From the NCBI RefSeq assembly GCF_947503795.1, contig NZ_CANNEZ010000001.1:1355001-1419000 (forward strand): a stretch of DNA of 64,000 nucleotides, written 5' to 3'. The stretch comes from an uncultured Jannaschia sp. GTDB taxonomy: Bacteria; Pseudomonadota; Alphaproteobacteria; Rhodobacterales; Rhodobacteraceae. Below, piece by piece: positions 1 to 6,968 of the stretch (the stretch's first letter is position 1; each line of letters opens with the position of its first letter). The notes beneath the pieces are model-generated. The model did not search any database. It worked only from the letters and a program-made list of their open reading frames with translations, and was not told where the DNA came from. Made by a program: the position numbers and the translations under genes.

Positions 1-389
1 TTCTCGGCCGATTGCAGCTCGCAATCGAAGCCGGCCAGCGCGTCGAGCATGGGGGCGCCCGTGGTCTCGACCGACCAGTCGATGGTGGCGAACTTGTCGC
101 CGCCCGGCGCGGGCGCGCGGCTGGCGAAGGTGTCGGCGATGTCCGACTGGTCGTCATGCATGACGTTGATCGCGAAGCACCCGTTGGCGAGGATCGGTTC
201 GGCCGCAGAGGAGCCACCGTTGATGCAGACCAGCATCGAGGGCGCTTCGCCATCCGCCGACACGCTGGTCCAGGCCGAGACGGTGACGCCGGCGCGCCCG
301 CCCGGCCCGTCGGTCGTGACGATGCTGACCGTGGCGGCGGCCCGGCTCATGGCGTGGACGAAATCGGCGCGTAGTTGGCTGTCGGGCAT
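1..389 (-). CDS. Flavin reductase-like protein (FMN-binding split barrel), partial
   Basis: The gene begins at the ATG at 389-387 and runs off the left edge, so only about 129 N-terminal residues are visible. The protein opens MPDSQLRADFVHAMSRAAAT and continues with VSIVTTDG, GVTVSAWTSVSADG and FAINVMHDD. This pattern is typical of the flavin reductase domain family (HpaC/RutF/DIM6-like), which uses NAD(P)H to reduce FMN for a partner monooxygenase or acts as an independent FMN-binding protein. The partner cannot be named because the C-terminus and downstream genes are outside the window. It is divergent from the agmatinase gene, with 88 bp between the two start codons. The family call is reasonably firm; the substrate is unknown. 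Confidence 0.75.
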   Translation of the reverse strand, partial: MPDSQLRADFVHAMSRAAATVSIVTTDGPGGRAGVTVSAWTSVSADGEAPSMLVCINGGSSAAEPILANGCFAINVMHDDQSDIADTFASRAPAPGGDKFATIDWSVETTGAPMLDALAGFDCELQSAE

Positions 390-477
390 GGGCAGGCACC
401 TAACGCATGGGGGGGCGGTGTCGAGAGGCTTTCCCTCGGGCGCCGGGCGTGATTGCGTCGGCGTCGGAGGTGACGGT

Positions 478-1437
478 ATGGCATTGCAGGACGCACGGGA
501 TCAGGTCGACGGGGCATTCACGCGCGATCGTGACCGGGGGCTGAACTTCGAGAACGCGTTCGGGGGCGCGACGTCGATCTTCCGGCGGCGCTACACGAAG
601 GACCTCGCGGGGTTCGACCTGGCGGTGACCGGCGTGCCCTTCGATCAGGCCGTCACGCATCGCCCCGGCACGCGCTTCGGCCCTCGCGCCATCCGCGAGG
701 CGAGCGCGCTCCAGCCCTTCGATCCGCCTTATTACTGGGACTACTCGCCGCTCGATGAGTTCGCCATCGCGGATTACGGCGATGTCGGCTTCGATTACGC
801 CAAGGTGGCCGATTTCCCGCAGGCGCTGCGCGATCACGTCGCGGGCATCCTTGGGCAGGGCGCATGCTGCATCGCGATGGGGGGCGACCATTATGTCAGC
901 TTCCCGATCCTGCAGGCCCATGCCGAGGCGCATGGCCCCCTGAGCCTGATCCAGTTCGATGCCCATTCCGACACCTGGCCCGATGACGACATGAGTCGGA
1001 TCGACCACGGGACGATGTTCTACAAGGCGGTGAAGACCGGCGTGATCGACCCCGCGACCAGCGTGCAGGTCGGCATCCGGACCGTGAACCCCGATACGCT
1101 GGGTGTGACGACCATTGATGCCCGCGCCGTCCACGAGGCGCCGCCGGGCGAAGTGGCCGAGCGGATCAAGGCCGTCGTCGGCGACCGCCCCTGCTACGTG
1201 ACCTTCGACATCGACTGCCTCGATCCGGCCTTCGCGCCCGGAACGGGAACGCCGGTCTGGGGCGGGCTGTCGAGCGCGCAGGCAGCGGCGATCCTGCGGG
1301 ATCTGGCGGGCATCAACATGGTTGGCGGCGACGTGGTCGAGGTCTCGCCGCCCTATGACACGACGGGCGCGACAGCCATCGCGGGGGCGCATGTCGTGAT
1401 GGAGTTGATCTGCCTTTGGGGCTGGACGCGCCGCTGA
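478..1437 (+). CDS. speB: Agmatinase / ureohydrolase family
   Basis: This is a 319-residue ureohydrolase. Agmatinase hydrolyses agmatine to putrescine and urea with a binuclear Mn2+ centre. The family metal-binding signatures are present in order: MGGDHY, FDAHSDTW, DIDCLDPAFAPGTGTP and EVSPPYD. The length matches bacterial agmatinases. The frame stays open upstream to position 49, but that part reads as low-complexity antisense of the neighbouring gene and lacks homology to the family; the ATG at 478 gives the expected N-terminus. Related enzymes such as guanidinobutyrase or proclavaminate amidinohydrolase share these motifs, so the exact amidino substrate is inferred. It stands alone between a divergent flavin reductase gene and a convergent transporter gene that ends 7 bp downstream. 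Confidence 0.85.
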   Translation: MALQDARDQVDGAFTRDRDRGLNFENAFGGATSIFRRRYTKDLAGFDLAVTGVPFDQAVTHRPGTRFGPRAIREASALQPFDPPYYWDYSPLDEFAIADYGDVGFDYAKVADFPQALRDHVAGILGQGACCIAMGGDHYVSFPILQAHAEAHGPLSLIQFDAHSDTWPDDDMSRIDHGTMFYKAVKTGVIDPATSVQVGIRTVNPDTLGVTTIDARAVHEAPPGEVAERIKAVVGDRPCYVTFDIDCLDPAFAPGTGTPVWGGLSSAQAAAILRDLAGINMVGGDVVEVSPPYDTTGATAIAGAHVVMELICLWGWTRR

Positions 1438-1444
1438 TACGGGG

Positions 1445-2176
1445 TCAGCGGAACGCCAGCCCGACGCCGAAGGCCACGACGGCGCAAGCGCCCCCGACCA
1501 ACAGCGTCTCGCCGACCGAGCGCCAGATGGACTCGGTCGAAACGCGCCAGCGCAGAAAGCCCAGCACCATCAGCGCCACCACCGAGCCCACGCAGCTGAG
1601 CGTGAAGCTCGTCGTGCCCGACCCGCCGGCGATGTAGGGCAGGAGCGGGACGGCCCCGAAGACGACGAAGCTGCCGAAGGTCACCAGCCCGTTTAGCCAA
1701 GGCACATCGTCGGTCGGGTCGGCCAGCCCGATCTCGTATTGCATCATGAAATCGGCCATCATCTCGGGGTTTCTCGCCAGGATCGCGGCCATGTCGCGGG
1801 CATCGGCGGGTTCCACGCCCCGCTCTTCCAGAAGCTCGACCGTCTCGGCGATTTCGGCCTCGGGGTTCACGTCGATCTCGCGGCGTTCCTTGGCGCGGAT
1901 CGCGTGGTAGACGTCCTGTTCCGAGCGCGACGACAGGAACTCGCCCAGACCCATCGAGGTCGCATCGGCAAAGAGGTTGGCCAACCCGAAGAGCAGAACC
2001 GCCACGACGCCCACCTCGGCCGTGCCGTCGGTCGCGAGCCCCGCGAAGCCCGCCACCACGGCGAAGGTCGTGACGATGCCGTCATTGCCGCCATAGACGA
2101 TCTGCCGGATGAAATCCTGCAGCGGCGTGATGCGGTGTTCGTCGGCCTTGTGGCGGGCAAGCGCGCTGTCGGTCAT
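1445..2176 (-). CDS. VIT1/CCC1-family transporter (Fe/Mn)
   Basis: This 243-residue protein belongs to the VIT1/CCC1 family of vacuolar iron and manganese transporters; bacterial members are usually assigned iron or manganese export. The N-terminus reads IRQIVYGGNDGIVTTFAVVAG, the family's first membrane helix, followed by FGLANLFADATSMGLGEFLS. A hydrophilic Glu-rich metal-binding segment (KERREIDVNPEAEIAETVEL) comes next, then three hydrophobic helices near the C-terminus. Length and layout fit the family. The frame remains open upstream far into antisense of lipA, but family homology begins at the ATG at 2176. It is divergent from lipA and convergent with the agmatinase gene. The transported ion cannot be fixed from sequence alone. 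Confidence 0.85.
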   Translation of the reverse strand: MTDSALARHKADEHRITPLQDFIRQIVYGGNDGIVTTFAVVAGFAGLATDGTAEVGVVAVLLFGLANLFADATSMGLGEFLSSRSEQDVYHAIRAKERREIDVNPEAEIAETVELLEERGVEPADARDMAAILARNPEMMADFMMQYEIGLADPTDDVPWLNGLVTFGSFVVFGAVPLLPYIAGGSGTTSFTLSCVGSVVALMVLGFLRWRVSTESIWRSVGETLLVGGACAVVAFGVGLAFR

Positions 2177-2275
2177 CCGTTGAGCATCGGGACCTGTTCG
2201 GGTGCGGTCAAGGCGGTCTGGCAATGCGACCCCGTCCGGCTTAGATGAAACGGGAGACGGCCCTGAGGAGGCATC

Positions 2276-3232
2276 ATGCCCCGCGACCTGAAGATCCCCG
2301 CCGAGCGGCATCCCGAGAAGCAGCGCGGCCCCGACAACCCGCAGCCGAAGAAGCCTGCGTGGATCCGGGTGAAGGCGCCCGTGGGCGAGGGTTACAAGCA
2401 GACCGCGAAGATCATGCGCGAGCACAAGCTGGTCACGGTCTGCGAGGAGGCTGGCTGCCCGAATGTGGGCGAGTGCTGGTCGCAGGGCCACGCGACCATG
2501 ATGATCATGGGCGAGGTCTGCACCCGCGCCTGCACCTTCTGCAACATCGCGACTGGCAAGCCGCCCGAGGCGCTCGACGTGTTCGAGCCGGGACGCGTAG
2601 CGGACGCGGTGCAGAAGCTGGGTCTCAACCACGTGGTCGTTACCTCGGTCGATCGCGACGACGTCGAGGATGGCGGGGCCGAGCATTTCGCCCAGACGAT
2701 CCGCGCGATCCGCAAGCGCGCGCCCGACACCACGATCGAGATCCTTACGCCCGACTTCATCAAATGCGCCCCCGAGGCGCTGGAGGTCGTGGTCGCGGCC
2801 CGGCCGGACGTGTTCAACCACAACCTCGAAACCGTGCCCGGCCTCTATCCCGAGGTGCGGCCCGGTGCGCGCTACTTCCACTCGCTGCGCTTGCTTCAGC
2901 GCGTGAAAGAGCTGGATCCGTCGATGTTCACCAAGTCCGGCATCATGGTCGGCTTGGGCGAAGACCGTCAGGCGGTCTTGCAGGTCATGGACGACATGCG
3001 CGCCGCCGACATCGATTTCCTGACGATCGGCCAATACCTCCAGCCAACGCCCAAGCATCACGCGGTCGACCGCTTCGTCACGCCCGAGGAGTTCGCGGGC
3101 TACGAAAAGGCCGCCTGGGGCAAGGGATTCGGAATGGTGTCGGCCACGCCGCTGACGCGGTCGAGCTATCATGCGGGCGACGATTTCGCGCGCCTTCGGG
3201 CAGAGCGCGAGAAGCGCCTCGGCCGGGGCTGA
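2276..3232 (+). CDS. lipA: Lipoyl synthase
   Basis: LipA is a radical-SAM enzyme that inserts two sulfurs into octanoyl groups on lipoyl domains of 2-oxoacid dehydrogenases and the glycine cleavage system. The 318-residue product carries both cluster motifs: the radical-SAM CxxxCxxC (CTRACTFC) and the auxiliary N-terminal [12 protein letters not shown] motif that binds the sacrificial sulfur-donor cluster. The C-terminal [10 protein letters not shown] contains the conserved RSSY serine that ligates the auxiliary cluster. A good ribosome-binding site (gaggagg) lies 6 bases before the ATG. It is followed after 46 bp by a small membrane protein gene on the same strand. Confidence 0.97.
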   Translation: MPRDLKIPAERHPEKQRGPDNPQPKKPAWIRVKAPVGEGYKQTAKIMREHKLVTVCEEAGCPNVGECWSQGHATMMIMGEVCTRACTFCNIATGKPPEALDVFEPGRVADAVQKLGLNHVVVTSVDRDDVEDGGAEHFAQTIRAIRKRAPDTTIEILTPDFIKCAPEALEVVVAARPDVFNHNLETVPGLYPEVRPGARYFHSLRLLQRVKELDPSMFTKSGIMVGLGEDRQAVLQVMDDMRAADIDFLTIGQYLQPTPKHHAVDRFVTPEEFAGYEKAAWGKGFGMVSATPLTRSSYHAGDDFARLRAEREKRLGRG

Positions 3233-3278
3233 TCCGCGCGGGCCCGATTTCGTCGCAATTTCCCGTTAGACCGGCGGC

Positions 3279-3512
3279 ATGATGATGCGGAGACGCCCTC
3301 TCAACCCGCATGTCGCCGGCGCGCTGATCTTCTTTCTCGGGACGGCACTCGGGGCGCTGCTCTTGTTCAACACCGACGGTTGGGTCTGGTGGATCGCGGC
3401 CTTCGCGATCTGGATCGTCTTCGGCACTCTGGGTGAGCGCGTGTTCAGACGGCTCGCCACGCCCGAGGAAATCCGCGAGGACCTCGCGAACCGCGCCGAC
3501 AGCATCGATTGA
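3279..3512 (+). CDS. Small two-helix membrane protein, unknown function
   Basis: The 77-residue product has two hydrophobic segments (about residues 13-30 and 33-50) and a charged C-terminal tail (ERVFRRLATPEEIREDLANR), so it is probably a small inner-membrane protein. Three consecutive in-frame ATG codons (3279, 3282, 3285) make the exact start ambiguous. It lies just after lipA on the same strand and may be co-transcribed. I do not recognise a family function. It ends 7 bp before the end of the convergent diheme cytochrome gene. Confidence 0.6.
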   Translation: MMMRRRPLNPHVAGALIFFLGTALGALLLFNTDGWVWWIAAFAIWIVFGTLGERVFRRLATPEEIREDLANRADSID

Positions 3513-3519
3513 GGCCGAG

Positions 3520-4407
3520 CTATTCGCGGGGCGGTAGCGCCTTGAGATAGGCCGCGATGGCCGCCCGGTCGCCATCCGGCAGACGGGCGAGGTTCTCGAC
3601 CACATGCCTCATATGTCCGGCAGCCACATCGAATTCCGGCGTGAACCCGTCGGTGAGGTAGGCCTCGATCTCGTCTTCGGACCACGTCAGTTCGGCAGGC
3701 GTGATGTTCGGAATGCGCCCCGGCCCCGACGGGTTCGGCGCGCCCGCCATCCAGCGCGACCGGTCGAGACCGCCCAGCGCGGTGCGCGGTGTGTGGCATT
3801 CGGCGCAGTGGGACAGCGCCTCGGCGAGATAGCGGCCCCGCTCGACATCCGCCTCGGGGCCCGGCCCCGTGAAGTCCGCCGAGCCGTAAAGCTGTTTCCA
3901 GACGCCGACGCCGCGCCGGATCGAGAAGGGGAAGGCGATGTCATGCGCGGGCCTCGCGCCTTCGGCCGCGGGGAGCGTCTGCCAGAACGCCCAGAGATCA
4001 ACGATGTCCTGCGGGTTTGCGAGCCGGTAGGCCGCATAGGGAAAGACCGGGAAGTAATGCGCGCCCTCGGGCGAGACACCCCGCTGCACGGCGCTGGCGA
4101 ACTCGTCCGCCGTCCATGCGCCGATGCCATCCTCGGGGTGCATCGAGACGTTTGGCGCGTAGAAGGTGCCGAAATCCGACGGAAAGGCCTGACCGCCGGT
4201 CAGGACGAGCTGCGCATCGCCCTCGGCTTCGGGGGCCATATGGCAGGACGCGCAGCCCCCGGCCCAGAAGACCGCCTCGCCGCGTGCCGCGTCCCCGGCG
4301 AGGTCGTCATAGATGCCCGCGGGCAGCGGGTCGGCGCGCGTGATCCAGAGACCCAGCGAGAGGCAGGCCGCGCCCAGAAGCGCGGCCCCGGCGATCAGGC
4401 GCCGCAT
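3520..4407 (-). CDS. Diheme c-type cytochrome
   Basis: A 295-residue exported cytochrome with two CxxCH heme sites, CASCH near residue 52 and CAECH near residue 202, which gives two cytochrome c domains. The N-terminus (MRRLIAGAALLGAACLSLGL) is a signal peptide or membrane anchor. The segment FYAPNVSMHPEDGIGAW resembles cytochrome subunits of periplasmic dehydrogenases, where the PN(I/V)(T/S) motif precedes a conserved GIG.W. The gene follows the cytochrome c' gene by 6 bp on the same strand, so the two are probably co-transcribed and may pass electrons in the periplasm. The donor and acceptor are not evident, and no dehydrogenase subunit is adjacent. Confidence 0.85.
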   Translation of the reverse strand: MRRLIAGAALLGAACLSLGLWITRADPLPAGIYDDLAGDAARGEAVFWAGGCASCHMAPEAEGDAQLVLTGGQAFPSDFGTFYAPNVSMHPEDGIGAWTADEFASAVQRGVSPEGAHYFPVFPYAAYRLANPQDIVDLWAFWQTLPAAEGARPAHDIAFPFSIRRGVGVWKQLYGSADFTGPGPEADVERGRYLAEALSHCAECHTPRTALGGLDRSRWMAGAPNPSGPGRIPNITPAELTWSEDEIEAYLTDGFTPEFDVAAGHMRHVVENLARLPDGDRAAIAAYLKALPPRE

Positions 4408-4413
4408 CCCGGC

Positions 4414-4869
4414 TCAGTTCTTGACGCGGAAGTCGTCGTGGCAGCCGCCGCAGGACTTGCCGACATCGCCCATCGCGGCCTGCACGCCTTCCAGCCCGTC
4501 GCCGGCCACGGCCTGCAGCGCGGTCACGGCGGTGCCGTAAGCCTCCCAGTCCTCCTGGAAGCCCGCCCAATTCTCGGCGATGGCGGGCAGCGCCCGGGTG
4601 CCCTCGATGCCTAGCGTGTCGGCCGGGAACAGCGGCTCGAGATGCAACATCGACATCGCCACGAGGTTGTCGGCGGCGACCTGTGCCGTGGCTGCGTCAT
4701 ACTCGGCATCGCCGCGCGCCATGCCGCCTACGAGACCCAGATTGTAGCCCACGACCTGCATGGCGCCCTGGCGCGCCTTGATCTGCGGCGGCGCCTCGTG
4801 CGACGCGGCGAGGGCGATGGTTCCGACGGTGCACAGCCCGGCGACGAACGCGATGGTCGAACGATTCAT
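4414..4869 (-). CDS. Cytochrome c' / c-556 family protein
   Basis: A 151-residue periplasmic protein with a signal peptide (MNRSTIAFVAGLCTVGTIALAAS) and a single C-terminal heme motif, CGGCH, followed closely by the end of the protein. That arrangement is diagnostic of the four-helix cytochrome c' family, whose members bind NO or act in electron transfer. The ARQGAMQ segment near the mature N-terminus matches the first helix and supplies a possible Met ligand, as in six-coordinate c-556. The ATG at 4869 is preferred over an earlier in-frame start because it begins the signal peptide and follows a GGGAG ribosome-binding site. It lies downstream of amtB and 6 bp upstream of the diheme cytochrome gene. 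Confidence 0.88.
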   Translation of the reverse strand: MNRSTIAFVAGLCTVGTIALAASHEAPPQIKARQGAMQVVGYNLGLVGGMARGDAEYDAATAQVAADNLVAMSMLHLEPLFPADTLGIEGTRALPAIAENWAGFQEDWEAYGTAVTALQAVAGDGLEGVQAAMGDVGKSCGGCHDDFRVKN

Positions 4870-4888
4870 GACGTAACTCCCATAAGAC

Positions 4889-4915
4889 AACGGGCCGAGC
4901 TTGCGCCCGGCCCGA
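4889..4915 (-). terminator. Possible hairpin terminator between amtB and the cytochrome c' gene
   Basis: On the minus strand a stem GGGCCG/CGGCCC closes a ten-base loop, about 40 bp past the amtB stop. The following sequence is only moderately T-rich (GTTGTCTT). It could separate amtB from the cytochrome genes, or act as a weak attenuator within one transcript. Confidence 0.35.
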
Positions 4916-4954
4916 TGCCAAATCAACCAATGATTTACCTAAGGTAAGCGCGGC

Positions 4955-6130
4955 TCACCCCGGATGGTACGCCTGCTCGCCGTGGATCGCGAGGTCGAGG
5001 CCCTCCTGTTCGATGTCCTTGGAAACGCGGATCGGAAAGACCAGCTTGACTGCGAACACGATCAGCAGGGTGACAACGATCGTGTAGATCCCGACCACCG
5101 CGATGCCGCCCAGTTGGGCCCCCCAGGTGCCCGCGCCGAAGACCGCGATCATGATCGTGCCGAACACACCGCCGACCCCGTGGACGGCGAAGACGTCGAG
5201 CGTGTCGTCGATCTTCAGGAGGTTGCGGATGACGTTCACGGCCTCCTGGCAGAGGACGCCCGCGACCGCGCCGATCACCAAGGCCTCGACCGGGCCGACG
5301 AAGCCCGAGGCGGGCGTGATCGAGGCGAGGCCCGCGATGGTGCCCGTCACGATGCCCACCAGCGAGGCCTTGCCGTACTTGATCCGCTCCCACATGGCCC
5401 AGCTCAGCGACGCGGTCGCCGCCGAGATATGGGTGACCGTCAGCGCCATGGCGGCACCGCCGTCGGCGGCCAGCTGCGAGCCGCCATTGAAGCCGAACCA
5501 GCCGACCCAGAGCATCGACGCGCCGATCATCACGTAGCCGGGATTGTGCGGCGGCTTGGTCTTGTCGCCGCGCGGCCCGAGGAAGACCGACACCACGATC
5601 GCCGCGAGCCCTGCCGTCTCGTGCACCACGAGGCCACCGGCGAAGTCGCGCACGCCGATCTCGCCGAAGATCCCGCCATCCGACAGCATCCCGCCGCCCC
5701 AGATCCAGTGGACCACGGGCGCGTAGCAGAGCAGCATCCACGCCCCCGAGAACGCGAGGACGAAGCCGAAGCCCACCCGCTCGACATAGGCGCCGACGAT
5801 GAGGGCGGGGGTGATGATCGCGAAGGTCATCTGGAAGGCGAAGAACAGCACCTCCGGCAGCGTGCCTGCCAGGTCGTCGGCGGTCACGCCGAGAAGGAAC
5901 GCCTTCTCCAGCCCACCCCAAAGCGCATTGCCCTCGCCGAAGGCGATCGAATAGCCCACGGCAAGCCACAGGACGCTCATCAGGCAGGCGATGGCGTAGC
6001 AGTGCATGAAGACGCTCAGCACGTTCCGCGCGCGGACGAGCCCGCCGTAGAACAGCGCAAGGCCCGGCAATGTCATGAACAGGACCAGCGCGGTTGCGAC
6101 GATGATCCAGGCGGTGTCGGCTCCGACCAT
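4955..6130 (-). CDS. amtB: Ammonium transporter
   Basis: A 391-residue polytopic Amt/MEP/Rh-family channel for ammonium uptake. Family signatures include FYGGLVRARNVLS in the first helix, GGMLSDGG, DFAGGLVVHETAG (the conserved Asp and the first pore His region), WVGWFGFNGGS, and AVHGVGGVFGTIM with the second pore His. The ATG at 6130 follows a strong GGGGGAGAA ribosome-binding site; a GTG-initiated 45-residue extension upstream lacks family homology. The start gives no cleavable signal peptide ahead of helix 1. In many proteobacteria amtB sits next to glnK, but no PII gene is adjacent here. The ntrBC genes that would normally control it lie 55 kb away in this window. Confidence 0.95.
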   Translation of the reverse strand: MVGADTAWIIVATALVLFMTLPGLALFYGGLVRARNVLSVFMHCYAIACLMSVLWLAVGYSIAFGEGNALWGGLEKAFLLGVTADDLAGTLPEVLFFAFQMTFAIITPALIVGAYVERVGFGFVLAFSGAWMLLCYAPVVHWIWGGGMLSDGGIFGEIGVRDFAGGLVVHETAGLAAIVVSVFLGPRGDKTKPPHNPGYVMIGASMLWVGWFGFNGGSQLAADGGAAMALTVTHISAATASLSWAMWERIKYGKASLVGIVTGTIAGLASITPASGFVGPVEALVIGAVAGVLCQEAVNVIRNLLKIDDTLDVFAVHGVGGVFGTIMIAVFGAGTWGAQLGGIAVVGIYTIVVTLLIVFAVKLVFPIRVSKDIEQEGLDLAIHGEQAYHPG

Positions 6131-6292
6131 TTCGGTATTCTCCCCCTTCTGTGTCCCGGCCGTGTGGCGAGAGGCGGGTGCCGTTGAAAGAGGCAGGGCT
6201 GCGGCCGGGTGCTGAAAATTGTCGCGATGCGTGATGTGCGCGCCGTTTGTGCGCTCAGACGGCACGATGCCCGCGAATTGGGCGCCGGTGAA

Positions 6293-6895
6293 TCAGCGCG
6301 CGCTGCGCCACGCGGCCCAGTCCTCGGGCGTGTCGAGATCGGTCAGCGCCGCGCGCCCTGGCAGGGCCACGGTCGAGACTCCGGCACCCGACAGCAGAGA
6401 TCGTGCGCCGTGATCGCCGGTCAGGCGGGCCAGTGCGGCGAAGTGATCGCGGCCGAAGACGACCGGCTGACCCGGCGTCCCGTCCGCGGCGGTCGCCCGG
6501 AGGATCGAGCCTTCGCCTCGACGCCATGTGTCCACGACGGCCTGCAACGCGGCCGCATCGATCTCGGGCATGTCGGCGAGGTGGATCAGGAGCGCGTCGG
6601 CCGTCACCTCGGCCACGCCCGCCCGGATCGACGCGGACATGGCCCGGTCCGCCACATCCACCAGCCGCGCCGGCGTATCGCCCAGCCAGGCCCGTCGCCG
6701 GGTATCCCCGGCCGGCAGCGCGACGATCACCTCGGGAGAGACGGCGCAGGCAGCCCGCACGGCGCGCAGGATCAGCGGGGTGCCATCCACCTCCTCCAGA
6801 AGCTTGTCGGCGCCCTGCATCCGCGACGACGCGCCCGCGGCGAGGACGAGGATGGCGGGGATGGGGCGCATGGCGGTTTCCGAGGCTGCGGTCAC
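6293..6895 (-). CDS. MobA/MocA-like molybdenum cofactor nucleotidyltransferase
   Basis: A 200-residue NTP-transferase-fold protein. The N-terminal LAAGASSRMQGADKLL is the nucleotide-binding signature of MobA/MocA enzymes, and HLADMPEI carries the Mg-binding Asp of the family (consensus DMP). MocA attaches CMP, and MobA GMP, to molybdopterin. The short form with LAAGxSSRM fits the MocA-like group used by xanthine dehydrogenase-type enzymes. An alternative start eight codons in (MRPIPAILVLAAG, at 6871) gives a more typical N-terminus. No xdh, cox or XdhC-like genes are adjacent, so the client enzyme is unknown. Confidence 0.78.
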   Translation of the reverse strand: MTAASETAMRPIPAILVLAAGASSRMQGADKLLEEVDGTPLILRAVRAACAVSPEVIVALPAGDTRRRAWLGDTPARLVDVADRAMSASIRAGVAEVTADALLIHLADMPEIDAAALQAVVDTWRRGEGSILRATAADGTPGQPVVFGRDHFAALARLTGDHGARSLLSGAGVSTVALPGRAALTDLDTPEDWAAWRSAR

Positions 6896-6968
6896 GTCCC
6901 GTTAACCATCCCCGCCTCCTCTGGCCAGAAATACCTCGGGGGTCCGGGGGCAGCGCCCCCGGCGTCGC

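Noticed and set aside
4955-6130. A glnK-amtB operon
   Set aside because: No PII-type gene is found up- or downstream of amtB.
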